Counted from the stretch's first letter, positions 36,752 through 51,842 are shown. The stretch: 64,000 nucleotides of DNA from Rhopalosiphum padi (GCF_020882245.1 NC_083597.1:88700152-88764151); one strand, 5' to 3'. Numbers and translations are program-made. Notes: generated by a model from the sequence alone, not told the origin.

Positions 36752-36845
36752 ATGAGTTTTCCCGCGATCATGCCGAGCGGTTTTCCGGCGGTTGCCACCG
36801 TCGTTTTATCCGTCTTGGCTGTGCTTCAGCTGATGGCCGTCGTAG
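36752..36845 (+). CDS. First coding exon: signal peptide of a secreted or membrane protein
   Basis: The ATG (CAAATGA context) follows an in-frame TGA 15 bases upstream, so the start is well fixed. The 31 complete codons begin M-S-F-P-A-I-M-P-S-G-F-P-A-V-A and continue with T-V-V-L-S-V-L-A-V-L-Q-L-M-A-V-V. This is a classic hydrophobic signal sequence with small residues near the end, so cleavage probably falls at or just past the exon end. The exon ends in TAG|GTGAGT, a consensus donor, one base into the next codon (phase 1). A signal-peptide exon followed by a very long intron is common in insect adhesion molecules, receptors and secreted ligands. The mature protein is not visible here, so the gene cannot be named. 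The next exon may be 55218-55369 or outside the window. Confidence 0.65.
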
Positions 36846-39800
36846 GTGAGTGCTGCACACATATTTTGGTTTTTTTTATTATTTTTTATGTATAAATATT
36901 TGAGATTTTTTGCTTCACGCGACGGTAGTTATTGGAAGTCGTCCAAAAATTATACGTCGTCGACGGATAGCGAAGAACGGTAGGGATAAACTATGCTTTT
37001 TTTTTTTTTTTTTTGTCCGGCTCGAATGCTGCAAAAAGTAAATCTGATTTTCTACGTCGTCAGAGTATTTTTTGTCTTTAAAAGTATGCGTATGAAAAAA
37101 ACCTATTTGAATTCATTACGGTGAAAATATAAAAGTACACTTTAACACATGAAATACGGGAATTTAATTTCAAATGTATGTACTTTTCAACAACAAAAAA
37201 CCATGGCTTTCGGTATTTATACAGATATCCTACCTACACATTTCTTTGTAAATCTTCGACGAATTACATGTAACTACTATACCGAAACAGTTTTTAATAA
37301 AACATAATGAATACATAAATAATAACAAATGCGTCTCTTCGTCTATTCTTAAATAGTTTTTTGTGTTAAAATGAAATGTCCATAATATAAATTAAGTACT
37401 AAAATACGTGATATCGTTATTTCAGTTAAAGTAATTTAATTGAAAACCGTAATTTTTAATGTCTCGAAGACCCGGAAACGATTATACACCGTCGGATTTC
37501 AAGTGTATATTTTTTATGTGGAATAAATTAAAATGAATGAAATTCACCTTTCTTAGCTGTACCTATTTAATACCTATCAAATTACAAGCCAATAAATTGA
37601 TTGCTATTCTACGTAGTCCAAAGTATTAATTAAATTACAGTGTTTTTAATAATTTAAAATCAGTTTAATTATCACATATACATCACTATACCTATTGTGT
37701 CCGTTATTCGTCTTCGTGACTTTAAGTGATACGGAATTCATTAATATTGTCGATTTTATGGAAAAAGTATAAAAAAAAGATGACTTAGACCTGACAGTGT
37801 ATATTTGTCGTAATTACTTAGTTTCGATATTTTGTTAGTTGTATTGAGTTATTTAAATATACTGCCATTTGGTTGTATGCATATTCAAATATAATTCAAT
37901 AAAAAATTCGTCTCGTATTTGTTTAAGTTCTAATAAGCTCACCAATGTTTAAGCATTTTTAATTCAACTATTTTTCTTTTACATTTTATACACTTAGTAT
38001 ATATACTAATTAAATTATGTATAAAAACGAATAGGTAACATAGATTTTCTGTTGAACGTGTTTTCTCCATCTAATAAAATATTTTTCTTTAACTCAATGA
38101 TTGATATTATAACAACTATAAATATAATACTGTTATTAATTATTTATATAATTTCAATCGTATAACATGGTATTTTAATATATGAATTGTTCAATACTGA
38201 TTATAAACGTATATTATAATGTATACATCTATTAACATTTTCAAGAATTGTGGAAAACTAGTTTTCTTATTTCAAACGAAATATGTAAATTAAATTATGA
38301 ATATTCATTATTCATAAATGTAATAAAGTTAAACTATTTTAATACTATATATAATATGAATATTATGTTTATTTCTCGACAGTGGTGATCATAATATAAT
38401 ATTTTATGATTTTCACCTCATATACTTGTTGTTAATAATATCTATTTTACTTTTATTCGATAAAATATAAAATTAACATGTTACAGACTGAAAAGAAAGT
38501 TTCTAAAGTTTTTTTTTTTAAGTAGGTACAACATATTTTATAGTGCTTCTTGTATAATTATACGAAGTATGAATATAATGATAATTATTATTAGTTGATA
38601 AAACAAAATATAACATTGTATTAATTAACCAATTTTTTTAAAAAATTATATTATTATAGTATTTTTTCATTTATTTAAATTCAAATTTCATGAAATATTT
38701 TTTTAAGTAATAATTTTTAATGGTTTTGTTTTTCAAAACATGTTATAATTGAAATAAGAAACTCAAAGTTTATATTTAATTTAAAAATCTATAAAAAAAT
38801 AAAAATTCTACATAATATTATTAGAAGCCAAATCATTAAAATACTAAAAGTAATATTAGTCATTTGAAATAGGATTTGAAATAACTTGCCGGCGCTTTAT
38901 TAAAGTAAATACCTACACAATCTGCAGGTGGTCTTGAACCCATCGGTAGTTAAAAATACGAATAAGGTTTTGTTTATAATAATACTTTATGTATTTCTAT
39001 ATGTTTATTGTGGTAGTCAGCCTCGTGACCGCGTGTTAAGTTGATGTTTGTCAGAGGTTTGGTAGTTTACATTAGGTTCACCACACCAATTTAAACTTAA
39101 TTCAGTATTATTGCTGCTTTCCAAAGTCTATTTATAAACGTTTACTACAGTATGTACTATGTGTGTACTGTTTTAGTAAATGGTTGAATATACCAGCTAC
39201 ATTATATTACAATTTAGTACTTGTCATTTTTCTTTTCTTTTCTTTTTTTTTTGTTTTGAAATAAGATCGACAGTAATATAAACAGTTACTAAATAACGTT
39301 AATAAGTAATACAAATATAATTACGTCTTTATGTTGTTTTTAATCATTTTAATACAATGGTGACATTTTTTATACTGATACTATAAGTCCATCAATTTCT
39401 GAAGTACCGTTTTTATTTTCATTATTTGGACAATTTATACGCCATTTTTATTACAAAACAGCAAATACCTGACAAAGTAGGAGAAATAAAATTACTAAAT
39501 ATTTACTGTCATAAAGAATGTTTGAAGAATTGGTCTGTCGCGGTGTTATGAATGCCGAACGCTAAAATCATTCGGTTACTAAATTTAACGAAAACAACAA
39601 AATTAATTTATTAAAATAATGTTTGTTTAAATGAAAACAAAATTAAACATATTTCGATTATTTTAAGTTAAAAAGGAGAGTAAGAATTTGAATTTACTTC
39701 TCTAACACAAATACATTAAAATAATGACTTTATTGAATTTATTCATCTTATGAATTTCGTTAAATGTATTTTAAACAAACTATACTATACGACGAATAAC

Positions 39801-42800
39801 GGAATTTCATCTAAAACTCTTGTTCAAAATCTGTTTTTCACAGTAAATCGTTTGTTTTAAAATTAATGTGTGTTGTTATCATATGTATTTTGGCATTTAT
39901 CTGTAACACACGCTGTTGAAATAAATTAAACAGTTATCAGGTTTATAAATAATCAATTAATTAGACTAAAAATAGTCGTCGAAATGTAATATGGATGTGT
40001 GTGCGTGTATTTTGAATATTAATGGTCAAAGTGGTGATTTTGACGTAATCAGCGTAAATAATGAATAGAGCGTTTCGAAATGCTAATAAATCGATAATAA
40101 TTACAATCGCCGTGTGGTGCCTATCACGGTGTGTTTTCAATTGAACGTTTAAAACAACAATATCGTTTTATTTACACCCAATAGTTGTGTGTACTATACG
40201 ACCTCGACGTGCAACGCACATAGAAAAACGAAATAATCAGCTGTTCACTCTGCGGCAACATGTTTACGAACGCGCATATCAATAACACGTCGCGATGATT
40301 ACCGAAATAACGTACTTACAACTTACAACTGATGGAGCACCCCTCCCGCCTTCCCTTACGCCATAATCCCACGATTACTCGATTTTACGATAATACTGTA
40401 CGTATGTGCGTCGGAAAACTTTTGTAGCACACGATTGTCCGTATAAGACAGCAACGTATGAAAATTATTTAAATAATGGATATTTTATTTTCCACGCGAT
40501 CACTGAGGTTAAAAATAACGCTGTGTGAAATTACTAACTCGGGCAGAGTGATTTTGGCCTCTGTCGGAGAACGACTAAAGACACGGTCAATCGTCGCCGC
40601 GCGGTGTTTATAATTTTAACGAATACCAGGGATCGTGGGTATGTAAATATTTTGAGTTAAAATCAAATTGAGTATTCGAAATGTCAAGTACGGCGCGAAT
40701 AAATATACACAAATCCCCGAATTTGTAGAACAGTTGTATTTAGATTTGGCTGACGCACATAGGTACCGTGGAATAGCGGTCAATGTTAATAATTAAAATA
40801 ATATATGTTATTGTTATGAAATTTTCAAAAATGATATGTAATAACTGGAAAATGTAAATAAATAATTTAATACTGTCCCAAACATAATATATCGTATGTA
40901 CACAATATTTCGAATAATAAAGAATTATTTTTGAAGATTTTCGTCATTCCGAGTTATTATAGTTATTATGTTTTATATTTTTAATAAAAATACAAATAAG
41001 ATGGAATTTTAGAAAATATTTTTTTATTATTATTATTAGAAATTCAAGTTCTTGAGAAATTCGAAAAAAAAATAATATTGTTTAAAAAGGTATATATTAT
41101 ATTATTTAATAATGACACAAACACATAAATAATATAATACAAAAAAAAAATCAATCAATAATATTTTTATGTAGAATTTTTTAATCTCACCTGTTATTTA
41201 ATAAAAAAGTTCACGTTTAAAATATTATTCATGTAACAGAATTATCAGTACGCCACGAGTATTCAGACCGCATGTGTGCTTAACATACACTTGTTTCCTT
41301 TATAAGTGGTTCATCATTCAATACATATTACTATTATTGTTTTGAAAACTGCACTTTCTATGTTCATAAGTGAAACTAGAACCGAAATGCTTGTGTGCAA
41401 TGGAAAACTTAGTGAGCATAAATCGTATTGAATTATAATTAAATAATATAAAGGTACAGTAAAAGTGTCGGGTAGTCAATACCCAGCACGCCTATGTCTG
41501 ATAATTCAGATTACGTCATATTACACGGTCAGATGTTGCTAATAAAAACACTTTTAATTTTTCACTAATATTAAATTTGTGTACCAAATGAATCAAAATG
41601 CAGTTATTTTTAATCTATTGAAGAAGCCTTTGATAATACCAATTATTTCTCTTAACACATCCTTTCTCACAAATATAATTAAATAAATAAAATGATAACC
41701 AATTCATACTTATTAAAAAAAACACACCATAAAATATTCAATACCTCTTGAATCACAAGAATTCACCCACTCATGAGTGTTGTATTTACTAAATCCATTC
41801 ATGGCAATCCTTTTTTACTCTAACCGAATAAATCAGAATTGTGTAGATGGCTTCTATTTAATTAAAACTTATTAGTCATTTCAAGCCACAAAATAAATCA
41901 TACATCACCAATGAATGATTTCTCTACTCATGTGATATCACGCTCATTATAATATACAACAGATGTTCAAATACTCATTGTAAAAACCAATTTACAAATG
42001 GTATTTTATTCAATAGAATTATAAAATATAAAAATGAAATGTAACTAAAATCTTTATAAATATGATAACATATTATATATTATATTTGAAATTACAATTA
42101 ACAGGCTATAATATGCTTTCTCACCAAAACGATAGAGCGCATTCACAAATACAATGCACTGATTTTAATGAAATTATAAAAATTAATTATTTTATTCCGC
42201 TACCTTATTGACTGTTTAAATTTAGGTAGTTAGAACAATCTGCCAGCTGCTGAGTATTGTATCTTCATAATATCTAAAAAAAAAATAAATATTTTAAAAA
42301 TTGACAAGTTTTATTAACGTATACGTTCATACTTTATGATTACAAAAATGAACAAATTTATAATAACTCATTTCCGGATAAAAGCTTCAAGTAAAAAAAA
42401 AAAAATAAAAAATAAAAATTACGAAATGTTAAATACTCTTTTCCTGCCTGACTTGCTTTTTTTATCAGTTTGAAATCTTTATTATGTATGCAAATCTGAT
42501 AGGATGTGATTACAAATACCGAGAAAATATTTTAATGGCATATACAATCTTTTTTAATATTAATATCCTGTGTCTTTCATCGGAGACGATAAAAAAAAAA
42601 TAATATCCAAAAAAAAAATTTAATTTAAAGGAAATAGTTAAATGACAACAGATATCACTATTACGCGATAAAGCGTGTACGTACATATTGTTTTATTGTA
42701 TTATTATATATTAACAATTATACTATTTTATTAATAATTATACATAGGGTATGAGGTATACTCAAATGCATTTTGCTAAAACGAATTTTTTTTTTGTGAA

Positions 42801-43753
42801 AGAATAACTATTTATTTTATTTATTTTTAATTGTGATATTGCTTCGTACTATATAAACATACAATGAATTGATAATAATTAGCTTAAATACTTCAACAGA
42901 TTTCTCTTTTAATCTTTTTTTTTCAGTTAAATACACTGTATCTACTATAATATTTCAGTGTGTACCGTTGAGACAAAATATAAATTGAATTCTTATTTAC
43001 ATAAATATATCTGATTATACTGGTTACGACTAGTAACGGTAATTGACTAAATTATACACTTATGTCTGAATTGAAAAATTCACCACTAAAATATATCGTA
43101 CCTACTAAGAAGACATATTTTTTTCTGATTTAAAATTAAATCGGTAATATTATTGAGTTGAAAACATTTTCGTGCACATTGAGTTAAATCATTAATGACG
43201 ATTTGATGATTATTATTCTATCCAAAATCATGTCATTGCATAGTTGAAGTTGTATCCGTTACTCATAACAGTCATAACTATAAAATAAATCCATTTAATT
43301 AAAATGTGCACTACTGGAAAGTATATAAATTGTTTTGTCGATTAATTTGATCAATAAATATAATTAACAAAAATTAAAGGATTTACAATAAAGTTTCATT
43401 TCCACCGTACGCGGATATTATAATGATATCGTGATAGGACATAAGCTTTTAATTGTTATCTAATCGTACATGTTCTTACCAATTATTGTTTAAGTCAGTT
43501 ATAATATTAGTTTTAGTTATATATAATTTTATTCTATGAGAAAATCGAAACTAAGCTTATGTGTGGGAGACATTTTCTAAAACGAACGTTTAAAGCTTCA
43601 CCATGGATATGTCATAATAAAATATAAATAATCGAAAACTAAAGGGTCTTTTGTTGGGTGGGTGGTTTCAATGAGATTTCTGGAACTTTAATTTCCATTT
43701 AAAAAATAACGTATACTCATACACGTTAACGTTGAACAAAAAAGGCTTAAAGT
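36846..43753 (+). other. Probable intron, AT-rich
   Basis: It follows the GTGAGT donor. There is no exon I can support and no RNA gene. The patch 40180-40650 is CpG-richer with stops in all frames. Confidence 0.45.
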
Positions 43754-44392
43754 AATAAATTATCGTCGTATGTATCTTTTTTCGCTCAAGGAGTTTTTTC
43801 TCGCTTCTTTGTCCAGCGTAGGTACTGTTCTATACCAAAACTCTCTGAGGGGTAACCTTTCTACCAATATATATATATATATTTTATTCATGGGGTCGGT
43901 GCAGCTTTTGTTATCGAGCAAAATACCTGATGGTTTCGATAATTTTTTTTCTTCTATCGGTAAAAATTATCCATCATAATATGACCTGATAAGTTTTTTT
44001 CCAAATGCTTGAGGACGTTTTTTTTTTCTTTTCATATAATTTATTTACCTGTGGAAGACGATTTTGAATTTCCCATTATTTTATCTAGAAATAAAATATC
44101 TGTGCGAAACCATGAGGAAAATCTAAAAAAAACACCGAAGAAACATCTACATCGCAATAATTTCGTTCGGTCGGAGGCGTTCAATCTTTTTTTTTTTTTT
44201 GTTGTTGTTGTTGTAATATTTTTTACTAGATTTATATGTTCCATGACATTGCGTTACGAGTTATTGTTTGGAATTCGAAATCGTTATAATAACCAAGTTC
44301 TACGATTACACTCGAAAATCTGTTATTTTCTGCTAGTAAAATGCGTTATATTTTATTTTTTTATTTTAACCTTGCACCCTAAATACAAATGA
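43754..44392. other. Region with long but unsupported open frames
   Basis: A 127-codon plus frame (44009-44392), a 69-codon plus frame (43770-43979) and a roughly 70-codon minus frame without ATG (about 43754-43966) lie side by side. They contain homopolymer-driven Phe, Val and Lys runs and (TA)n-encoded Ile-Tyr repeats. Frames this long are expected about once by chance in 64 kb at this A+T content. No domain was recognised. Confidence 0.3.
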
Positions 44393-45149
44393 CTAACCTC
44401 TACAAACGGCACTAATATATATATGTTGTTTCTTTAAATAGCCGCACTTATATATAGGATAATGGGTTACCGCTCGACTCTAATTTAGACTTTGAATAAT
44501 TTACATACTATTTTACATTAGGTACCTATACACATAATATGTGTGTTTTGTCGAATTTTGTGATCAAAGACCAATATTTATTTCATAAAAAGAAATATTT
44601 TTTACTGTATCTGAAGACATATTTTCAAAATGCTATCCTGTTTATTTTATCAAAATAATAAATTAATAAAATATTGCCAGGAGTTGGTACATTTTAAAAC
44701 TATTTATACTATTATATGCACTCATACGCGATCATTGCTGTATACGCTCGACTAACATTTTATTAAAATCGATAAAAAACAAATAAATTACGATAAAAAT
44801 GATTAGAAAAGTTGTATTGCTTGGCACCTGCATAGTAGATATATTATGTATAGGTAATATTTTTAATTAATAATACGACTACGCTGGAAACTCTCGCGTA
44901 CACAATATTAACGCATAACACACACACTCAGATACGTGTAATATACGTATATTGCGTCTGTATATGTAATAATATATGTGCATTATTGAATATTTGGGTC
45001 AAATTAATAGTATATGTTTTGTATAAGTTATAAATTTATATTGGTTCACGGGGGTATTTGGATTGAAAAAGTATGGCCGGTTGTCATACCACAAATAACA
45101 GAAAAAAAAATGAAATATATCACCCGGGTTTTTAACGAGCAAATAATTA
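44393..45149. other. AT-rich stretch
   Basis: Nothing recognisable was seen. Confidence 0.4.
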
Positions 45150-45900
45150 AATTGGATTAATTAAACGTCTGCGCGGCAATATTGTTGAAATCACCGTATA
45201 CCGCGGTATAGGTGCGATCGAATCAATAACGTCGTTTGAACGGTCGGTTTCCGTGTAAAAACTGAATCGGCACAGTAATACCTACTTGAAATGTTTTTGA
45301 ATAATATTTATACTTCCGTATAATAGTAGTATAGTTGCGGGTAGGTACCCGCAGACGTCGCGTGAAATCGTCGCCGAAAATGGACAACCGTCCCCGTCGT
45401 GCCGCAATGTACTATATAATAATATTCGTATACGCACATCCGCACATCCGCACATCCGTTGTCGCGCGGCGTGAGTGTTGCTTAAAACGATCATTTTTTT
45501 TTTCCGCGCACAATAGCAAATCCCCTGAAAGTATTTCTCGTAGACGCATAAATTTCGTGGACGGTTATAGCGGAGGCAGCCGCGTGGGGTGTCAAAACGG
45601 GATAGGCAAAAATTGGTAGTCCGATCGACCGACTGGCGGCTACAGCGCTTATATTGCAACAATATACATAGTTAATATTTTTTTTTTCTCGTTTTGCGAT
45701 TTGTTTTCGGGGACGGTGAACATTCCGAAAAGCACTAAACCGCAAACATTGATATAATATATTAATATATTACGTAAAATAGCACATTATTTATCTCCGC
45801 GTTACTCTGTTCTCTCCGCCGCCGTCCGGTGTTTCGAAAACGTACTATATACACGATCGCGCAAATAATACGTTTAAACGTTATTACGTCCCCATTTTTC
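45150..45900. promoter_or_regulatory. CpG island, function unknown
   Basis: A GC- and CpG-rich block with overlapping frames of 94 (plus) and 126 and 84 (minus) codons. None shows a domain, a repeat of protein type or a clear splice framework, and both strands are open at once, so they are treated as composition shadows. It may be an internal promoter, enhancer or first exon of another gene. Confidence 0.25.
45433..45456. repeat. Octanucleotide tandem repeat (CGCACATC)x3
   Basis: Three perfect head-to-tail copies of CGCACATC in the CpG island. Confidence 0.9.
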
Positions 45901-48900
45901 CAGCTGCGATTAAACGGTTAAGAATCGATCTCATGACTAGTACGACGGGTACTTGATGAGTATTAATACCTGGTTAATACTTGCCATAGAGTACGTAGGT
46001 ACTGCACATGCATTAAAAATATTACGAAATATGTACGTAACTCGTACACGGTTTTATCTGCGAGTTGTGTGTTTCCTATAGATATTTTCAATAAATCTAA
46101 TATACCTAGCTATTTATTGGGAATAAAATAAATGTGAAACAACTGTATATCCACACACTTGCACGGCGTTTTAAGTAGGCAATCGAGCTACACCGTGATT
46201 GTGAATCTTTTATTTTAATCACATAATAATAATATTATGATTATCGTTTAATTATTTATATTAAATATATTTTTTAGAATAGGTAGTTCAAAAACGATAT
46301 AATCGAATAAGTCTAAATTAGATCAAAATTTTTACTATAACGATCAGCCTTGTGCAAATGTACTGAAAATATATTGGTGTATTCGTCAATGAAGGTATTC
46401 ATTCCGCAACGACATAAAACATAATACATATTTATTTATAATATCAATTTCTCGTATGCTTATCAATATTATTATACGATCATTAACGCACTTGTATTAA
46501 TACATCGATTGACGGAATCTTCATTTTATTGATCCATTTGACGCACAGTATACGTAAAATATCATTTTTTTCGCTTGTAAATATCGGCCCAACTAATAGG
46601 ATTTGTGCATCTGTACATTGTTTTTCAATTTTTATTTTTCAAGAGAAGTATATCGAAAAATAAAATAAAATAAGCATTTTATAATATTATGAGAATAAAA
46701 ATGGCAATCATTTTTCAATACTTCACGGGTGTGAAGATAAGTATCCATTGACAAAAGTCAATATAAAATACACCTAACCTATGTGTTTATAAACAAATGA
46801 TATATAAATAAACATATTAAGCGAATAATATGGGATGAATTGATGTAATCCTCTAATAATTATTCAAACCTATGAAAAGTGATTAACTAAGTAGTTTAAA
46901 ATGTTAAAACCAATTTAAGAAATTGTTTTTTTTTTTTTAATTTTGTTTTTTTTTTATTGATCTCTTGAAACATCGGCTGCAAGGGCCATTAGTTTTTAAA
47001 TTGTTGAGCTAAACTAGTTCACTATTTTTTCTAATTTTACATATTTTCCAAGAAATTTTAAATCAATAAAGAATTTGTGATTTTAATGATTTAGATTTTT
47101 CCAAATTTTTTACGAAACAATCAAGTTCAATTCGAGTTTATACATTCATTAGTTTATTAATAAATAATTCCTTTTTTTTGTTTAACCAAGTGTATACATA
47201 CATTTATTTTATATAAAAAATAAAAACAGATAAATATGCCTGGATTTAATAATTAAGTTGACATGAAAATGTGATTTCCTAAACCACTAAAAATAGTTTG
47301 AAATAATAAATTGAATTATTTTAAAATTTAAAATAAAATTATACACTTATTTTTAACCAAGTAAAGTTGAGTTAATATTTTTCTTTATAATTTGAAATAT
47401 TATGAAACTTAATATTATATTAGGTTAACTTAAAACTACTGTAAATAAAAAAAGTATTCTAAACTATTATATTTAATTTAAAATTCTGAACTTTGATTTA
47501 ATTTATCCATTCAAGTTAATTCATATTCACTTATCGATCATTAACATAATATTACGTATTAATATATCGCTATCGTTGGAAACTAAGGGCCTAAACATAA
47601 ACATTATATTATCATTATCAGACAGCCAATCAACATTTTGGATAAAAGAATAATATTGTAAGGTCACAAAAAAAAGTATAGCTATACAAACACGTCGATG
47701 AAGGTATGCATGTATAACCACTGATGCCAAACGGTGGGCGGGTAGGGTATGGTGCGAGTTGCACACGTTAAACTTTATCAATTCTACGTGTATTCTTCGT
47801 GTACAATATGTGTTATTTCTTCGGTGTGTACTGTCTTCGTCGTCGCCGACGCCGTAAAAATAAACAAAAGATGGCGAAAACCGATAAATTCTTACTCTAA
47901 ATCGAATTATATAACTCGGCACTCGGTAGAACGCGTATCAAATTAAATTTTGGTGTAAAGTAAATTTTGGCGGGAAAATATTTTACAGTAAACCAATGTT
48001 CTTTTCACAAAACTAAACAAACATCCGACAACCGATTTTGGAAAAAATAATATGGCACGACGCGTTAAATTAACTGCACACCGATTAAATATACTGCTTT
48101 AGAGTTTAGGGGAGTTATTTATTTATTTTTTTTATTTTTTAAGATAATAAGCGTAGAAAAAGTAAGTCGAAGGCAGTTTAACTGGATTACATTGGACAAG
48201 CGCTAAACATAATAAATTCGTATTTTAATAAAATATTTATTCAAGAATTAAAAACCCTCTTCGTGAATAATTATAATCAACAAATTATTATTCTTACGTA
48301 AAGTACCTTTAAAGTGTCTCTATAAAAGATGGAGACGTATATGGTGTACAACTGTATGTAATGCGTCATGCTTGCATGTCAATAAATAACATTTAAATTC
48401 CTAATAAAACATAGTCGCTTCAAATAAGACCGTTGATAGTGGCTTTACCCGTGAAATGAACTGTTTTTGTACTTGTGTGTTTTTTGACGGGAGTATAATA
48501 CATTATCTATAATAATACTAATTCAACAAATTATTTGTGTACTCTAAAATAATAACGATTAAAATAGAGCTTACAAATAGAATACGCCCAATATAATATT
48601 TATACAAAAACGGTTTAGAACTGTAGAATACTCCTATCGTATATTTTTATTTTTATTCATTTTTTGGCAACATTGTTAACTTGGCCTTATTCTGGTGTTT
48701 GTAAAAGGTCATTGTACACAACTCTCTAAATACAGCCAAAAAATAAAATTCAAATAAAGGAATAACTATTATTTTATATTTCAATCTATACGTGTATAAT
48801 AGCCAACACGTAAATATTTTATATTAAAAAGATATAACAAACATCAAACAACTGTACTATTATGTTAACTATTTAAAGTAATAAATTCAAATAGTAGATA

Positions 48901-50809
48901 TTAAATAGTACATCTTCCTATCTCTTCGTAGTCGTCTCCCCATTCTCTAAATTACGGATTTAATATATTTTTCAATATGGGTTATTATACATTTGTGTTG
49001 TAATTTTGAATTTATTTTACACGTAATAAAGTAAAAACAGAATCATGAGCTTAGGTATTTCACGATATTGTTCATATTGCTTTATCCACTGGCATGATTA
49101 AAATAATTCTAAAATTAGAATACAACAGAGACTAAAATATGTACCTCTATTGTTCGTACAATCGTATTTTTCGAAATAATAAGTTTCTAGTAATAAACGT
49201 ATTGGAAAATGATAGTTTTTATTTTTTTTATAAATTGTTTAACAGTTTATGTCGCTAAAAATATTTTATTTTATTTACTTCCAATGGCTAAACTACTGTC
49301 AAAGGTATTTTTAATTTAAAATAATATATAATATATTAATATATTATGAATGTAAGTTGTTGTGTGTATACTACATGATACATCATTTCTTCTGACAAAA
49401 TGTTTAAATTATGCTTGCAGTTTTGAACTGATGTATTAATATTTTAAAGTATTAATCTGAATATATAACAACAAAATTTCATGTAACCCACTCATGGCTG
49501 TTTTAATTATATTTGAAGTCCTGCTGCAAGTTGAATTTGTTTGACCAGATGATATCGTGAATAATCAAGTATTATTTAGTAATTATTTCGAAAATTGTCT
49601 TCAAGTACATATTTGTATTTTATGTTAAAAGTTAAAAATTAAGTTGAGATATCGTTTATTATAATGTATACTTTGTTTATTTCAAGTAACATTACAAATA
49701 CGATTAATTATAATTATAGAAGTGCATTTTGTGGTCTAAGATGAATAAATAGTTACTAAAAGGAAAGTTGTGTAAATAACCTAATTAAATTAGAAAATTA
49801 TTTTTAAAAGAACTCAACAAATATTGCGTAAATCTAAAGTTATGAAATGCACAGAAGTAAATATGACCCTGTAAAAAAAATCTTTCGAACGTATGATCTC
49901 ATAAATGGAAATAATATATTAAAATTAATTTATATTGAATGTTGTATTTTGTTAAACATTTTCTAAATAGTGTTACAATAATGTATATTATCTTAGAGAT
50001 AATTCGCTTTCTCAATTTTTCATCATTCGTGCATTAAACATTTAGGCGCATAACACAATTAATAGAACCTTAATATGAAAAACAATCAATAAATTCGATT
50101 AATTAAAAAATACAGATTTTAAAATGATGATGGTTTTGTTCGGTTGGAGTAGTAAAATATGGCGACTACGATAAGCATCCAAATTAGAGCTAATGGGTTT
50201 ATCTCATAAGTTTTTTGAAAACATAATTAAATAACTTCACTATGAGATGAAGTCAAATTCATACAGTTCTAATGAAACTTATTATTATGCTGATGATAAT
50301 GAATGTGTAATATTTTCAATTAACATTCTCTATAACTATAGAGAGCACTTCAAAGATACTGGATATTTATTTCCTTTTAAGCCTCATATTTGCATAAATG
50401 TATGTCAAAAAATCCATAAATAAAAATTAAAAATAAAAAGCACTTCGATTTTATTATTACTATTTTTTTTTTTATTAAGTTATTGTGTTATGAATAAAAT
50501 ATGTTTTTTGTTAATATTGAAATATTTACTTATTTACTTTGATATATATTTCATAATCCAAAAATTCTTAGACTTGTAGCTTGAGAAATTTAACCGAGTT
50601 ACCGGAAAGTTCCAGATAAGCTTAAACATAAGAATGTCTGTATTTCATTTTGGAATAAATCAAATTAATTTTAACTTTTTATTAAAAATAAAAAATATTC
50701 TACAACATTAACAACCGTACAGTTAGTTTGCATATCGGAAAAATTCTTTGAAATTTCTCATGACAATATCAATAACATACAGTGAATTGTAATTAAATGA
50801 AGTCAATAA
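45901..50809. other. AT-rich stretch
   Basis: The 131-codon minus frame at 47527-47922 overlaps a CpG-richer patch (47690-47900) and has no domain or start-context support, so it is rejected. No other feature is seen. Confidence 0.4.
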
Positions 50810-51642
50810 CTATTTTATAGGAAAGACAACCGAATGAATGCCGTAAAAGAAAAATATACGAATTATTTCGAAAATACTTTTGCGCGTACACTCACCGTGA
50901 TATTCACAACACCGTCGACGACGATAATAAATCGGATACTGTTCGGTCCTTTGAATCATCGTTTCCGTTGTATTTAATTCACGAGCGTAAAAAAAAAAAA
51001 ATAAAAAATAGAAAAAAAAAATAGTTACCTCACAATAGGAAGTCATTATACGAACTTGAAGAAAAAAATAATAAAATATATCTTTCGTTTCCGAACGTTT
51101 TAGGAATTTCAATTTCCTCCATACATAGGAATTCAGTGTTTCTCCTTTTATTTTTCCATCGTATTATTTCACCAGTATTATTATTATTATTTATGAAACG
51201 AGTTGGAAAGGACGCGCGTGGTGATGGTCGTTACCGAGGATAGGTAAAAAAAAAAACCTTATACTCGTGATTTACCTCGAAAGTAGTATAGCCCGAGTCT
51301 TGGCGATAGTTTTTTTTTTCAGGTGGGAACACTGGGAATAGAATACGCGTCTTGAACGGCAGTCCCGCGTTTAACGTTAGCGGCGGTCGTCTGTAGATGG
51401 TTGGGGGAGTTGGACGGTGGCGAGGATCAGAGACATTGACGTGCAACAGCGAATGACTTAATTAGTTTGTTAGGTGGCAGAGAAGCAAAAGTAATTCGGA
51501 AATGGAATGGAATTGGAGTTACCAGCGGGATTTGGTAAAATGCGCGACCGCGCAAAAATTCGTTTACTTTTTTTTGTTTAATATGTCCACGGTGCGTTTC
51601 ACTGCGCAAACTCTCTTCTGTATCATATTTTAAACACACTCA
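50810..51642. promoter_or_regulatory. CpG-richer block with open frames on both strands
   Basis: Minus-strand frames of 100, 71 and 70 codons (50810-51112, 51231-51446, 51427-51639) overlap a plus-strand stretch after a strong acceptor-like T9CAG at 51330. That plus stretch is open in one frame as N-R-I-R-V-L-N-G-S-P-A-F-N-V-S-G-G-R-L. The evidence does not decide between strands and no domain is recognised. Confidence 0.2.
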
Positions 51643-51665
51643 CACACACACACACACACACACAT
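51634..51665. repeat. (AC)n microsatellite
   Basis: AC repeats with one CTC interruption near the start. Confidence 0.9.
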
Positions 51666-51842
51666 ACACTCAAATAAAATGCACAAAAATTATGTAAATT
51701 ATGTATGGTAAAACGATAGATGATGCACCGATGCACTTACAGTATAATAATATATAGATGCACGTGTATGACTAGTGGTTAAATCCAAACGAATCCAAAC
51801 GAATAATAATTGCTTCTTGACTGTCGGGACCAAATTTATAAT

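Noticed and set aside
36502..36849. Overlapping 70-102 codon frames on both strands in the 36.5 kb CpG island
   Set aside because: Arg/Pro/Thr-rich shadows of CGT/CGG-rich DNA. The supported start is the ATG at 36752 in another frame.
43754..43966. Approximately 70-codon minus frame with mixed composition
   Set aside because: No ATG or splice sites, (TA)n-encoded Ile-Tyr inside, and opposite-strand frame open.
44009..44392. 127-codon plus-strand open frame
   Set aside because: A frame of this length is expected about once by chance in 64 kb at this A+T content. It contains poly-Phe/Val from a T/GTT tract, the opposite strand is also open, and no domain is visible.
45282..45745. Frames of 94, 126 and 84 codons in a CpG island
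   Set aside because: Open simultaneously on both strands with no domain or splice support. A composition effect.
47527..47922. 131-codon minus-strand open frame
   Set aside because: No domain, weak composition and an overlapping plus frame in a CpG patch. Judged a chance frame.
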